27,423 nt of DNA from UBA1181 sp045639525 (GCA_045639525.1 JAZUDI010000062.1:1-27423); one strand, 5' to 3'; shown: positions 7,885 to 17,404, numbered from the stretch's first letter. Translations and numbers: made by a program. Notes: generated by a model from the sequence alone, not told the origin.

Positions 7885-9660
7885 TTATTCATCCGACAAC
7901 GTCACTAATAAATCTCTGTAGTGGGAGAATATTTTTGACTTGGAGACGTAGCCCATGTATTTGCCCTCCGCATCGAGTACCGGCAAATTCCACGCCTTGG
8001 TCTTTTCGAATTTATACATCACACGCTCCATTGGATCCTCCGCAGAGACGGTGTCGGCTGGAGAAACCATCAATTTCGACACTTTGAAACGTTTGTAGAG
8101 TTCCGGACGGAACATAATGTTACGTATCTCGTTGAGGCTGATGTGGCCTACCAACCTGCGCTTGGAGTCTAAGACTGGGAAGATGTTTCGGTTGGAGTTG
8201 GCCACGATCTTGATCACATCGCCAAGGTACATCTCCGGGTGAAGCGTCTGGAAATCGGTTTCGATCACATTCTCGGTCTTCAGCAAGGTAAGGATGTTCT
8301 TATCCGTGTTGTGGGTAAGTAACTCTCCCTTCTTGGCCAAACGCATGGCGTACAAACTATGCGGTTCGAAGGTGAGGATGGTCACATACGCTACGGTGGA
8401 GGTGATCATCAGACAGATGAAAAGGTCGTATCCTCCGGTCAACTCCGCAATGAGGAAGGCACCTGTGAGCGGTGCGTGCATGACGCCCGCCATGACGCCC
8501 GCCATGCCGGCTAAGGCGAAGTTCTTCTCAGGAAGCGCTGAGATATGGAGTACATTGTTGTTGATGTAAGCCATGGTGAATCCTGTGATACAGCCCATGA
8601 AAAGGCTTGGTGCGAAGATACCTCCCGTTCCGCCACTACCGTTGGTGGCCGCCGATGCGAAAATCTTGAAGAAGATGATGAGGAAGAGGAAGAGCAGCAT
8701 CATCCAGTAGTTATCCCTGAAATCATAGAATACACTGTTCTCCGCGATCGATTCCACATTGCCGCTTAGCAGGTCGCCGATGGTGTCGTAACCCTCTCCA
8801 TATAGAGGTGGAATGAAGAAGATGAGGATGCTCAACATCGTACCGCCCACGAACAATTTCTTGAACGGGGTGTTCAGACTACTGAAGAAGGACTCCAATT
8901 TGGTCATGCCTCGTGTGAAGTAGAGGGAGACGAATCCGCAAAGGATTCCCAATAGGATGTAGAATGGAACGTTGCGTAGGGTGAAAGGCACCGCCTCGAA
9001 GGTAAACATCGCCTCTGAACTGGAGAAGAGGTAGGTGAAGACGGAGGCGGTCGCGGCTGAAATCAGCAAAGGGACGATGGAGGCCATGGTCAAGTCGAGC
9101 ATGAGCACTTCCAAAGTAAAACAGACACCCGCGATAGGGGCTTTAAAGATACCTGCCACGGCGCCTGCCGCACCGCAACCCACGAGCAGCATCAAGGTCT
9201 TTTGCTCCATACGGAAGAGTTGTCCGAGGTTGGATCCGATGGCGGAACCTGTCAAGACGATAGGGGCCTCGGCTCCGACCGATCCACCGAAACCGATGGT
9301 CAGGGAACTGGCGATGATGGACGACCAAGTGTTGTGGCTCTTGATGCGTGCCTTCCTTTGGGAGATGGCGAACATGATTTTCGTCACTCCATGGCTGATA
9401 TCGTCTTTGACCACGCGACGGACGAATGTGCTGGCCAAAAAGACTCCGATGATAGGGGTGGCGAGGTAGAGGTAGTTCAAACTACCATCTGTGAAATAAC
9501 TTTTTACGAGTTCGTGCAGCAGGTCAACGATACTCTTCAATATGTGTGCGGCGATCGCGCAGAAAAATCCGGTCAAAAGGCTGAGGAAAATTATAAAATG
9601 CCTCTCGCTGATGTTCTTTTCGCGCCATCTTAATATCTTAATGAAATACTCTTCGATCAT
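7885..9660 (-). CDS. ClC-family chloride transporter/channel with two CBS domains
   Basis: A 591-residue polytopic membrane protein: ClC core (about 20-440) and a cytoplasmic pair of CBS domains (about 460-590) that usually bind adenine nucleotides and gate transport. Selectivity-filter motifs: SHGV (89-92, where GSGIP is usual), GSVGAEAP (126-133) with the gating glutamate Glu131, GGIFAPSLF (346-354), and the anion-contacting Tyr437 in PHSLYAMRL. Aligning APIAGVCFTLEVL with the E. coli exchanger puts Val185 at the position of the internal proton glutamate (Glu203), as in many ClC channels. It therefore may be a channel or an atypically coupled exchanger. The gene is transcribed away from recJ. 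Confidence 0.94.
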   Translation of the reverse strand: MIEEYFIKILRWREKNISERHFIIFLSLLTGFFCAIAAHILKSIVDLLHELVKSYFTDGSLNYLYLATPIIGVFLASTFVRRVVKDDISHGVTKIMFAISQRKARIKSHNTWSSIIASSLTIGFGGSVGAEAPIVLTGSAIGSNLGQLFRMEQKTLMLLVGCGAAGAVAGIFKAPIAGVCFTLEVLMLDLTMASIVPLLISAATASVFTYLFSSSEAMFTFEAVPFTLRNVPFYILLGILCGFVSLYFTRGMTKLESFFSSLNTPFKKLFVGGTMLSILIFFIPPLYGEGYDTIGDLLSGNVESIAENSVFYDFRDNYWMMLLFLFLIIFFKIFASAATNGSGGTGGIFAPSLFMGCITGFTMAYINNNVLHISALPEKNFALAGMAGVMAGVMHAPLTGAFLIAELTGGYDLFICLMITSTVAYVTILTFEPHSLYAMRLAKKGELLTHNTDKNILTLLKTENVIETDFQTLHPEMYLGDVIKIVANSNRNIFPVLDSKRRLVGHISLNEIRNIMFRPELYKRFKVSKLMVSPADTVSAEDPMERVMYKFEKTKAWNLPVLDAEGKYMGYVSKSKIFSHYRDLLVTLSDE

Positions 9661-9922
9661 CTTCTTTTCATCTACTAATCTTCTTCCTAAACGCCTCTAT
9701 TCAACACCTCGGTTCTTTGTGAATACGAACCGCTAAATTAAGAAATTTTGGAATGTGGAGACCTATATTTAACAAAATGGTAAAAAAAATTTTTTTTAGG
9801 GTGAAAGGTTGGTTTGTTTTTATTAATTTTACAAAATTTGATTTCTATCGTATATTCGCCTTGGTATGGCATTTAAGATGGGAGTCTTTTGGGAATTGAA
9901 AGAAAAATAAAAAATATATATA

Positions 9923-11668
9923 ATGATTAACAGATGGAATTTCACACCTCTGACGGACGAACAGGAGAAGCAGAAGATGGAGCTGGCCGAAGCCTTGGGC
10001 TGTAGTCCAGTTCTCTGCCAATTGTTGGTGCAGAGAGGAATCACCACCTTTGCCCAGGCGAAGAGTTTCTTCCGTCCGCAGCTGACCGATTTGCATGATC
10101 CGTTCCTGATGAACGACATGGAGAAGGCGGTGGACCGCTTGAACCGCGCCATCGGCAACAAGGAGCGTATCTTGGTGTATGGTGATTATGACGTGGACGG
10201 CATCACGGCGGTGGCGCTCGTCTATAAGTTTATCAAGCAATTCTATTCCAATGTGGATTTCTACATTCCGGACCGTTATACGGAGGGGTATGGTATCTCC
10301 TACAAGGGAATTGACTATGCGGTGGAGAATAAAATCAAGTTGGTGATCGCTTTGGACTGCGGTATCAAGGCGGTGGAGAAGGTGGACTACGCTAGTAATT
10401 TGGGCGTGGATTTCATTATCTGCGACCACCATACTCCCGATGACAGGTTGCCAAGCGCGGTGGCCGTTTTGGACTCCAAGCGTGCAGACAACACCTATCC
10501 CGATGTGAATTTGTCGGGTTGCGGTGTCGGATTTAAGTTCATGCAGGCCTTCGCCTCCAACAATGGCATTCCATTCGACAAGTTGGAACCGATGTTGGAT
10601 TTCTTGGCGGTGAGCATTGCGTCGGACATTGTGCCGATCAATGGCGAGAACCGTATTTTGGCCTACTATGGCTTGAAGCAGTTGAACTCCAACCCAAGTT
10701 TGGGTATGAAGAGCATCATCGATGTCTGCGGTTTGGCGGATAAGGAGATCACCATCAGTGATATCGTCTTCAAAATCGGCCCTCGTTTGAATGCGTCGGG
10801 CCGTGTGCAATCCGCCCGTGAAGCGGTGGAACTCTTGATCTCCAAGGACTTGAACTTCGCGAAGGCGAAGAGCGGCGATATCGACCAATACAACAACACC
10901 CGTAAGGATTTGGATAAGAGCATCACCGACGAGGCGAAGGATGAGTTGGAGAATTTGGAGGGATTGGATGATTGCAGTTCCATCGTGATCTACAATGCCA
11001 GCTGGAACAAGGGTGTGATCGGTATTGTGGCCTCCCGTTTGACGGAGCTCTACTACAAACCGACCATCGTTTTGACACACTCCAACGGATTCGCGACCGG
11101 TTCGGGCCGCTCCGTGCAGGGATTCGATATCTACAAGGCGATCGAGTCTTGCCGTGATTTGTTGGAAAACTTCGGTGGACACATGTATGCGGTGGGCTTG
11201 TCCATGCGCGAGGAGAATGTGCCTGAATTCAAGCGCCGTTTCGAACAATATGTGGCGGAGAATATCTTGGAGGAGCAGAAGCAACCTCAGATCGATATCG
11301 ACGCCTTCATCGACTTCAAGGAGATCACCCCTAAATTCTTCCGTCTGTTGAAGCAGTTCAACCCTTATGGTCCAGAGAACGCGAAGCCTGTATTCGTAAC
11401 CCGTAGGGTATTCGATTACGGAACCAGCCGTGCGGTGGGTAAGGAGCGTGAGCACATGAAGTTGGAGTTGATCGACTCCCAATCCGAGTGCATCATGAAC
11501 GGTATCGCCTTCGGATTCGGTCAGCCGAAACATCCAGGCGAGATCGACTTCAACAAGTACATCAAGGAACTCAATCCAGTGGATATCTGCTACACGATAG
11601 AGGAGAATAACTTCAACGGCACCTCATCCATCCAGTTGATGATCAAGGATATCAAAACGGTAGAGTAA
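9923..11668 (+). CDS. recJ: Single-stranded-DNA-specific exonuclease RecJ
   Basis: The 5'-3' exonuclease of recombination and mismatch repair. At 581 residues it has the usual length and all DHH-family motifs: YGDYDVDG (86-93), LDCG (144-147), CDHH (167-170) and SIASDIVP (231-238) for the two metal ions; GPRLNASGR (286-294); DHHA1 domain with GVIGIVASRL (364-373), GSGRSV (393-398) and FGGHMYAVG (417-425); and a C-terminal OB-like region. Start at ATG 9923 is consistent with the N-terminal RecJ sequence MINRWNF. Its upstream region (9661-9922) is shared with the divergent ClC gene; I did not find a convincing promoter there. Confidence 0.97.
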   Translation: MINRWNFTPLTDEQEKQKMELAEALGCSPVLCQLLVQRGITTFAQAKSFFRPQLTDLHDPFLMNDMEKAVDRLNRAIGNKERILVYGDYDVDGITAVALVYKFIKQFYSNVDFYIPDRYTEGYGISYKGIDYAVENKIKLVIALDCGIKAVEKVDYASNLGVDFIICDHHTPDDRLPSAVAVLDSKRADNTYPDVNLSGCGVGFKFMQAFASNNGIPFDKLEPMLDFLAVSIASDIVPINGENRILAYYGLKQLNSNPSLGMKSIIDVCGLADKEITISDIVFKIGPRLNASGRVQSAREAVELLISKDLNFAKAKSGDIDQYNNTRKDLDKSITDEAKDELENLEGLDDCSSIVIYNASWNKGVIGIVASRLTELYYKPTIVLTHSNGFATGSGRSVQGFDIYKAIESCRDLLENFGGHMYAVGLSMREENVPEFKRRFEQYVAENILEEQKQPQIDIDAFIDFKEITPKFFRLLKQFNPYGPENAKPVFVTRRVFDYGTSRAVGKEREHMKLELIDSQSECIMNGIAFGFGQPKHPGEIDFNKYIKELNPVDICYTIEENNFNGTSSIQLMIKDIKTVE

Positions 11669-11723
11669 AGTGTTGATTTATGCCTATCGAAAAGGTCGTT
11701 TAGATTACGATTAATTAATTGAC

Positions 11724-11760
11724 AAAAAAAGCGTTCGGATTGCTCTGAACGCTTTTTTTT
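11724..11760. terminator. Bidirectional terminator between recJ and the DUF4403 gene
   Basis: A 9-bp stem GCGTTCGGA (11731-11739)/TCTGAACGC (11744-11752) with a TTGC loop, flanked by seven A on the left and eight T on the right. It serves both convergent genes. Confidence 0.9.
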
Positions 11761-11780
11761 GTGTTATAGATAGTGAAGTG

Positions 11781-13250
11781 CTACTGCATCTTCACACTCA
11801 TCTTTCCCGCCAAGTCCAAGTCCACCTTGATGCCCTCCTTCGCCAAGAAGATCTTGTTGACATCCAGACTCTCAAGGTAACCGTTCAATTTCACATTAGG
11901 CACAATCTCCATGTTGAAGAGTTCCGAACGGGTCATCTCCTTTACGAGCGAGAGCTCCTCCTTGAGTGAGAATACTAGGTTCTCCTCCAGTTTGCGCTTT
12001 AAGCCTTTCTTGTAAAATAGGTTGACGATCTTCGCCAGGAAGTTTTTCGTGGAGATCTTGAAATCGACATCCTTTACCTGAATGGAGCTGTTCTCCTGAT
12101 TGAAGTAAGGCGTGCCGTTCAAATAGATGATTCCCTTGATGAATCCGGAAACTTGCAGACCGATGATTAACTGCTCATCTTGTCCGTAAACCTCGATGCT
12201 GTCCACTTTGATTTGCTGTTTGCCCTCTCCGAATGTCTCGCCGATCATGATGCTTTTCGCCACGGAATCGACCATAGTGAAAGGGATGTCTCCCAATATG
12301 TTGATGGCGAAACGCTCATCCGTCGATTTGTATTGTTTGTAGGGCGGAATGCTAGTCGCCTTGACATTGGCTTTCGGTGTCTTCCCCATGAATACCTCCA
12401 TGAGGCATTGGATGCCGACGGTTGTCTTCAGAATACCATATTGCCCCTCGATAGGGGTGCTATAGATTTGTTGGGGGGTGGTGCGGATCCACGCCTTATA
12501 ATCTTTGGTGCTGATATCGATCGGGTCTTGCACGCTGTTCCAGATGTTTTGGACATAATCCTTCAATGGAATGTACTTGGTGATGGACTTGTCGATCGCC
12601 TTGCCGATCTCTCCTTGGTAATCCCGGATGAGTTTCTCCGCGATCATTTTGATCGGCACGTTCATGCCGATGATTTTGATGGTCGGCGCTTTGATCCAGT
12701 GGTAGTCGATGATTTGAGTCTCCGATAGGATGCTCCAATCCTTGGAGAAGGCGATCTTGGTCTTGAAGGTCATGCTGATGGACCCCTCTATCTCACGGTC
12801 TGTCGTGGTGATGCCCAGGTCGAAACGCTTCTTGATCCACAATTTGATGGGCACATTATAGGTCAATTCATTGCCATCGTAGGCGATTTTGAAATCGTGT
12901 TCCTTCCAAGCCTTGGTCATGAGGCTGTCGTCTTCGATGTCGTTGTCCTCGTAGATGAGCCCTTGAAAATTATCGTTGATGATCTTCTCCAGCAAGGCCA
13001 TGTTGATCTCAATGGGAATGTGGAGCGTGGATTTCTTGGGCGTATAGACCACCTCTTCGTAACTCTCTTCCGGACGTTCCTCCACGAAAAGGGAATCCTT
13101 TTGGGCGTTAGTATCCAACCCCAACTCCTTGACCACTGTCGTATCCACGAAGATGGAGTCGTTGGTTTGAACTTGGAACCTTTGTCGTTTAGCCTCTGTC
13201 CATTGGAAGCAAAGGATGAACGATAGTAAGATGATGAATTTTGTTTTCAT
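11781..13250 (-). CDS. DUF4403 family secreted/periplasmic protein
   Basis: With ATG at 13250 the protein has 489 residues and begins MKTKFIILLSFILCFQWTEA, a signal peptide. The reading frame is open further upstream to 13349, but that extension would cross the promoter-like TATCTTTG at 13331-13324 and would bury the signal peptide, so it is rejected. The body, with STLHIPIEINMALLEKIIND near its start, SILSETQIIDYHWIKAP in the middle and long amphipathic strand/helix alternation, resembles DUF4403, a family of unknown function common in Bacteroidetes. No catalytic motif is visible. It converges with recJ and diverges from the RecQ-like helicase; no functional link to either is evident. Confidence 0.85.
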   Translation of the reverse strand: MKTKFIILLSFILCFQWTEAKRQRFQVQTNDSIFVDTTVVKELGLDTNAQKDSLFVEERPEESYEEVVYTPKKSTLHIPIEINMALLEKIINDNFQGLIYEDNDIEDDSLMTKAWKEHDFKIAYDGNELTYNVPIKLWIKKRFDLGITTTDREIEGSISMTFKTKIAFSKDWSILSETQIIDYHWIKAPTIKIIGMNVPIKMIAEKLIRDYQGEIGKAIDKSITKYIPLKDYVQNIWNSVQDPIDISTKDYKAWIRTTPQQIYSTPIEGQYGILKTTVGIQCLMEVFMGKTPKANVKATSIPPYKQYKSTDERFAINILGDIPFTMVDSVAKSIMIGETFGEGKQQIKVDSIEVYGQDEQLIIGLQVSGFIKGIIYLNGTPYFNQENSSIQVKDVDFKISTKNFLAKIVNLFYKKGLKRKLEENLVFSLKEELSLVKEMTRSELFNMEIVPNVKLNGYLESLDVNKIFLAKEGIKVDLDLAGKMSVKMQ

Positions 13251-13323
13251 AACTTCCCCGAGGTTGAATTCGTGACAAAAAAATATTAATTTCGTGGACT
13301 GTTTTGTCAATCGCACTTCAGTA

Positions 13324-13331
13324 CAAAGATA
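13324..13331 (-). promoter_or_regulatory. -7 promoter element of the DUF4403 gene
   Basis: Read on the minus strand, TATCTTTG matches TAnnTTTG and is the same octamer as before proS. It lies about 73 nt before the ATG at 13250, which supports that start. A well-spaced -33 is not seen. Confidence 0.55.
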
Positions 13332-13354
13332 TTTTATAAATACATACAACGGAT

Positions 13355-15277
13355 ATGGTCGACGATAATATTTTCAGGTCAATTTTACGTAAGTATTGGG
13401 GCTATCCGGATTTCCGTCCGGTCCAGTTGGATATCATCCGCTCCATCTATGAGGGGAAGGATGTGCTGGGCCTTTTGCCGACCGGTGGTGGTAAAAGTAT
13501 CACCTTCCAAGTGCCCGCTTTGGCCATGGATGGCGTCTGTCTGGTCGTGACGCCGTTGATTGCGTTGATGAAGGACCAGGTCGATAATCTCCGCGCCAGA
13601 GGCATCACGGCAGCCGCTATCTATTCGGGTATGACGAACCAGGAGATCTATTTGACCTTGGACAATTGTATTTATGGTGCTTATAAATTCCTCTATATAT
13701 CTCCCGAACGTTTGGGGACTGAGACCTTCCAGCAGAAGATGCGCGCGATGGATATCAGCATGGTCGCGGTGGACGAGTCGCACTGTATCTCCCAATGGGG
13801 ATACGACTTCCGCCCCTCCTATCTCCACATCGCCGATGTGCGTGATATGATTCCTGATGTGCCCGTCTTGGCTTTGACGGCCACCGCGACGCCAGAGGTG
13901 GTGCAGGATATACAGCGCCAGTTACGCTTTCGTACTGATGTGCTTTTCAAAAAGAGTTTCGAGCGAAAAAATCTCTCCTATGTGGTGCGGAAGAGCGACG
14001 ATAAGATGGGGCAGATGATGAACATCCTGCAACGAGTGCCGGGTACATCGATTGTCTATGTGCGTAGCCGGGAGAAGACCAAGGTCATTGCGGATTGGCT
14101 GAAGAAGCAGGGCGTGTCGGCCGACCATTTCCATGCCGGATTGAGTCAAGAGACGAAAGACCGCAAACAGGAGGCGTGGAAGAGTGGTTCCTGTCGTGTC
14201 ATTGTCTCCACCAATGCCTTCGGTATGGGTATCGATAAGCCGGATGTGCGGACGGTGATCCACTTGGATGTGCCCGATTCGTTGGAGGCCTACTTCCAGG
14301 AGGCGGGACGTGCGGGGCGTGACGAGCTGCGCTCCTATGCGGTCATGCTTTATGACAAGATGGATATCACCAACTTGAAGAAGCGCATACCGGAAACCTA
14401 TCCCACCAAGGATTTCATCCGTAGCGTTTACGCCAAAGTGGGCTATTACTTTGAGATAGGAGAGGGGGAAGGAGAGGATTTTATGCAAGCCTTCGATTTG
14501 GGCGATTTTTGCAGACGGTTTCATCTTCCTATCAATCAGACATATAGTGCGTTAAAGATATTGAACCAGGCGGGTTATTTGGAGATGACCGACGAGCTGA
14601 ATTGGGGTTCCAAGGTGATGTTCACCGTCCAACGCCGCAAACTTTATGATTATGATTTTTCCAAGGAGCCTGCGTTGGATAGCGTGTTGGAACACCTCCT
14701 CCGCAACTACTCCGGACTCTTTTCCGATTATGTCAAGGTGGATGAGCTGGATATGGCGAAGCATCTCGGCTTTACCCGGGATGAGATGTACCACCACTTG
14801 TCACGGTTGAGTTATTACGGAGTCATCGACTATATTCCAGGAAAGAAGACGCCGTACATCAAGTATTTGCAGCGTCGGGTGGATGAGTCTCGTTTGGTGA
14901 TCTCGAAGGATGTCTATGAGGAGCGAATGGCCCGTTTCACGAATCGTATCGAACGGGTGATCCAATATGTGACCGATGAGACACACTGCCGTAGTCGGAT
15001 GCTGCTCCGTTATTTCGGGGAGGAGAATGACCACAATTGTGGCTCCTGCGATTACTGTTTGTCGAAGCGGGATGAGGGTGTCACCAGCCAAACCTTCGAG
15101 TCGGTGAAATCGGCTATTTATGAAAAATTGGCAGCCTCTCCGATGCCGATGCGCGCTTTGGTGTCGGCCATCGCCGAGGATGAGTCGCATGTGGTGGAGG
15201 TGATCCTCCATTTGCGTGATCAGGGCGAGATCAATGTGGATGACGCGGAGTGGGTAGGCCTGAAACAACGCAAGTAG
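13355..15277 (+). CDS. recQ: RecQ-family ATP-dependent DNA helicase, variant architecture
   Basis: A 640-residue superfamily 2 helicase that unwinds DNA 3'-5'. RecQ motifs: FRPVQLDII (motif 0, 20-28), LPTGGGKS (Walker A, 41-48), DESHCISQWGYDFRPSY (motif II and aromatic-rich loop, 140-156), ALTATAT (173-179), and QEAGRAGRDE (motif VI, 315-324). The zinc cysteines C545, C562, C565 and C568 keep the E. coli spacing (17, 3, 3) but lie about 165 residues later than usual; the inserted stretch (about 350-510) looks like one or two winged-helix units. No HRDC domain is seen after the zinc module, only about 70 residues. It may be the second RecQ-type helicase that Bacteroidales carry besides a longer canonical one. 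Confidence 0.93.
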   Translation: MVDDNIFRSILRKYWGYPDFRPVQLDIIRSIYEGKDVLGLLPTGGGKSITFQVPALAMDGVCLVVTPLIALMKDQVDNLRARGITAAAIYSGMTNQEIYLTLDNCIYGAYKFLYISPERLGTETFQQKMRAMDISMVAVDESHCISQWGYDFRPSYLHIADVRDMIPDVPVLALTATATPEVVQDIQRQLRFRTDVLFKKSFERKNLSYVVRKSDDKMGQMMNILQRVPGTSIVYVRSREKTKVIADWLKKQGVSADHFHAGLSQETKDRKQEAWKSGSCRVIVSTNAFGMGIDKPDVRTVIHLDVPDSLEAYFQEAGRAGRDELRSYAVMLYDKMDITNLKKRIPETYPTKDFIRSVYAKVGYYFEIGEGEGEDFMQAFDLGDFCRRFHLPINQTYSALKILNQAGYLEMTDELNWGSKVMFTVQRRKLYDYDFSKEPALDSVLEHLLRNYSGLFSDYVKVDELDMAKHLGFTRDEMYHHLSRLSYYGVIDYIPGKKTPYIKYLQRRVDESRLVISKDVYEERMARFTNRIERVIQYVTDETHCRSRMLLRYFGEENDHNCGSCDYCLSKRDEGVTSQTFESVKSAIYEKLAASPMPMRALVSAIAEDESHVVEVILHLRDQGEINVDDAEWVGLKQRK

Positions 15278-15322
15278 GAGCAGTTTGTTTGTGATAGGTG
15301 TTCCACATTCGTGAAAAATGGT

Positions 15323-15330
15323 TATATTTG
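15323..15330 (+). promoter_or_regulatory. -7 promoter element of the GH44 gene
   Basis: TATATTTG matches TAnnTTTG exactly. It implies a transcript starting near 15337 with a leader of about 70 nt before ATG 15410, and rules against the in-frame GTG at 15311. No well-spaced -33 TTTG was found. Confidence 0.5.
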
Positions 15331-15409
15331 TTTGTGGCTTTCCGGAAGTTGGATTGTCGAGAGGAGAGCATTTGGGATAGACTATAAGAAAACTTTAAAC
15401 ATTAATATT

Positions 15410-17299
15410 ATGAAAATGAAATCATTAGGCGCAATGTTGGCTGGCTTTGCCTTGGCGATGCCGTTGGTCGCTCAGACTCCGGTGGAGGTGAAAATCGATG
15501 CGAATGCAGGCAAAAAGTTGGTCTCCCCCTACATTTATGGTAAGAACGGATGTGTGGGCGATTCGAAGTATTCCGGCTCATTGGTGGGTGCTGACATGAA
15601 AAATGTGAAGTTGGCCCAGGAGGCGGGTTTGCGTTTTGCCCGTATGAACGACGGAAACAATGCGTCAAAGTACAATTGGCGGAAGTGTTTGAGCAGCCAC
15701 CCGGACTGGTACAACAATGTCTATGCGCATGATTGGAATGGCTCCGCCATGCGTCTGAGAGACAATTTGCCGGATATGCAGGCGATGTACGCTTTCCAGT
15801 TGACTGGATATGTGGCGGATAACAAGGATCATAATTTCAATGATTATGAGTATAACCAATCCCAATGGTGGAAAGGAACTGTCCAAAATTTGGCGGGAGG
15901 TGGCGAGCCAAGCGCCAACGGAACCAAGGCGAGTGTCGAGGGCGATTATAGCCTCTATTTGCAGGAGTGGCCAGCCGATTCGACTGTCGCTATTTTGAAT
16001 TATTGGAAAGAAGATTTGGGCTTCGATATGTCAAAGTTCCAATATTGGAGCATGGACAACGAGCCTGAGATTTGGAACGGAACGCATGATGATTTGCCGT
16101 TGAAGTTCACGGCGGACGAGTTTATCGAGAAATACATCGCGGTCGCAAAGAAGGCGAGAGCCCTCTATCCGGATATTAAACTATGTGGCCCTGTCACCGC
16201 GAACGAGTGGCAATGGTTTAAGTTCGGCAACGAGACCTTGACCATCGATGGCCGTTACTACTGCTGGCTGGAGTATTTCATCAAACGTATTGCTGATGAG
16301 CAAAAGGCCTCTGGCGTGAGATTGTTGGATGTATTCGATTTGCACTGGTATCCTACCGATAAGAGTTTCTACAGCTTGATGAATCTTCATCGCGTGTTCT
16401 TCGATGAGAAGTTCTCCTATCCAAGCGCGAATGGCTTGAAGACCATCAGTGGCGGTTGGGAGTCGATTTCTCAGGAGATGATTTTCGCCCGTGTGAATGG
16501 TTGGTTGGATGAGCATTTCGGCGAGGGACATGGCATCACCTTGGCTTTGACCGAGACTGCGTTCGAGTCGGATGACGCCACAACTGTCGCGTTGACCTAC
16601 GCCAACTTCTTGGGTACCTTTATGGAGAACGGTGTGGAGATCTTCTCTCCATGGACTTGGAAGGTCGGAATGTGGGAGACACTTCACCTCTTTAGCCGCT
16701 ACTCCAAGGAGTTCAATGTGGAGGCGATCTCTTCCGACAAGAGCGTTTCAGCCTATACCACCGTTAATGAGTCCGCGGATTCCATGACGATCATCTTCGT
16801 GAACCGTGCGGAGAATGACGCGGTGGATGTTCAGATGAATATCGATAATTTCAGTGTGGGCGACGGCGTCTTTAAGAAGTATGAGTTGTCGGGACTGCCA
16901 AAGCAGGAGACCTTCACCTCTCATGAGCAGAATGCTTTGAAGGTGGGCTATGCCAAGATGGAGAATAACCAGACTCAGATCACACTGCCTGCGAAATCCA
17001 TTACGGCCTTGGTGTTGAGCAGAGAGGCTACCGGCTTGAAGGATGAGGCGCAGATCGCAGCCTCTTTCGTCGCCTATCCGAACCCAACCACAGGCGAGTT
17101 CTATATGGCCAACTATGATGGTGTCATCTCTTCCGTGGAGGTGTATGATGCTGTGGGACAACGTGTTTATAGCCTACAAGGATGTGAGCAGATGAACGAT
17201 CTCCGCATCGATTTGTCTCAGTGCGCTACGGGTGTTTACTATGCGAAAGTTTATACCAGCATTGGTTGCTTCGCTAAACAAATTATCGTGAAGAGATAA
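15410..17299 (+). CDS. Secreted GH44 beta-glycanase with T9SS type A sorting domain
   Basis: A 629-residue secreted enzyme. Signal peptide MKMKSLGAMLAGFALAMPLVAQ, then a glycoside hydrolase family 44 catalytic region (about 25-540). The acid/base is predicted as Glu218 in SMDNEPEIW and the nucleophile as Glu382 in LALTETAF, on a TIM barrel, with a small beta-sandwich following. GH44 enzymes are endoglucanases or xyloglucanases, so the substrate is a plant beta-glucan. Residues about 553-629 (AYPNPTTGEFYM ... VEVYDAVGQRVYS ... GVYYAKV ... KQIIVKR) are a type A T9SS tail, so the enzyme crosses the outer membrane by T9SS and is usually cleaved and anchored at the surface. The gene is monocistronic; a GTG at 15311 was rejected because it lies upstream of the -7 element and hides the signal peptide. 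Confidence 0.92.
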   Translation: MKMKSLGAMLAGFALAMPLVAQTPVEVKIDANAGKKLVSPYIYGKNGCVGDSKYSGSLVGADMKNVKLAQEAGLRFARMNDGNNASKYNWRKCLSSHPDWYNNVYAHDWNGSAMRLRDNLPDMQAMYAFQLTGYVADNKDHNFNDYEYNQSQWWKGTVQNLAGGGEPSANGTKASVEGDYSLYLQEWPADSTVAILNYWKEDLGFDMSKFQYWSMDNEPEIWNGTHDDLPLKFTADEFIEKYIAVAKKARALYPDIKLCGPVTANEWQWFKFGNETLTIDGRYYCWLEYFIKRIADEQKASGVRLLDVFDLHWYPTDKSFYSLMNLHRVFFDEKFSYPSANGLKTISGGWESISQEMIFARVNGWLDEHFGEGHGITLALTETAFESDDATTVALTYANFLGTFMENGVEIFSPWTWKVGMWETLHLFSRYSKEFNVEAISSDKSVSAYTTVNESADSMTIIFVNRAENDAVDVQMNIDNFSVGDGVFKKYELSGLPKQETFTSHEQNALKVGYAKMENNQTQITLPAKSITALVLSREATGLKDEAQIAASFVAYPNPTTGEFYMANYDGVISSVEVYDAVGQRVYSLQGCEQMNDLRIDLSQCATGVYYAKVYTSIGCFAKQIIVKR

Positions 17300-17326
17300 T
17301 CGGACAACTGACCGATAGGAAAAGGA

Positions 17327-17360
17327 AAACGGGGATATCACAAGTGTGGTATCCCCGTTT
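17327..17360. terminator. Hairpin after the GH44 gene
   Basis: An 11-bp perfect stem AAACGGGGATA (17327-17337)/TATCCCCGTTT (17350-17360) begins 28 nt after the GH44 stop codon. The T tract on the plus strand is poor (GTTTGGTATAT), and the better T-rich flank is on the minus strand (TTTTCCTTTTCC), so it may protect the 3' end or work in both directions. Confidence 0.6.
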
Positions 17361-17404
17361 GGTATATAATAATATAAAGTGTTGGTTGCGATTGGGATAG
17401 GAAA

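Noticed and set aside
9845..11533. A 562-codon open frame on the minus strand
   Set aside because: It lies opposite recJ, whose motifs are all intact; the antisense protein is low in complexity and resembles no family, so it is a shadow of recJ codon bias.
13251..13349. N-terminal extension of the DUF4403 protein
   Set aside because: It precedes a clear signal peptide and overlaps the -7 promoter element, so the ATG at 13250 is preferred.
15311..15409. GTG start and 33-codon extension of the GH44 protein
   Set aside because: The extension covers the TATATTTG promoter element and would place 33 residues before the signal peptide.
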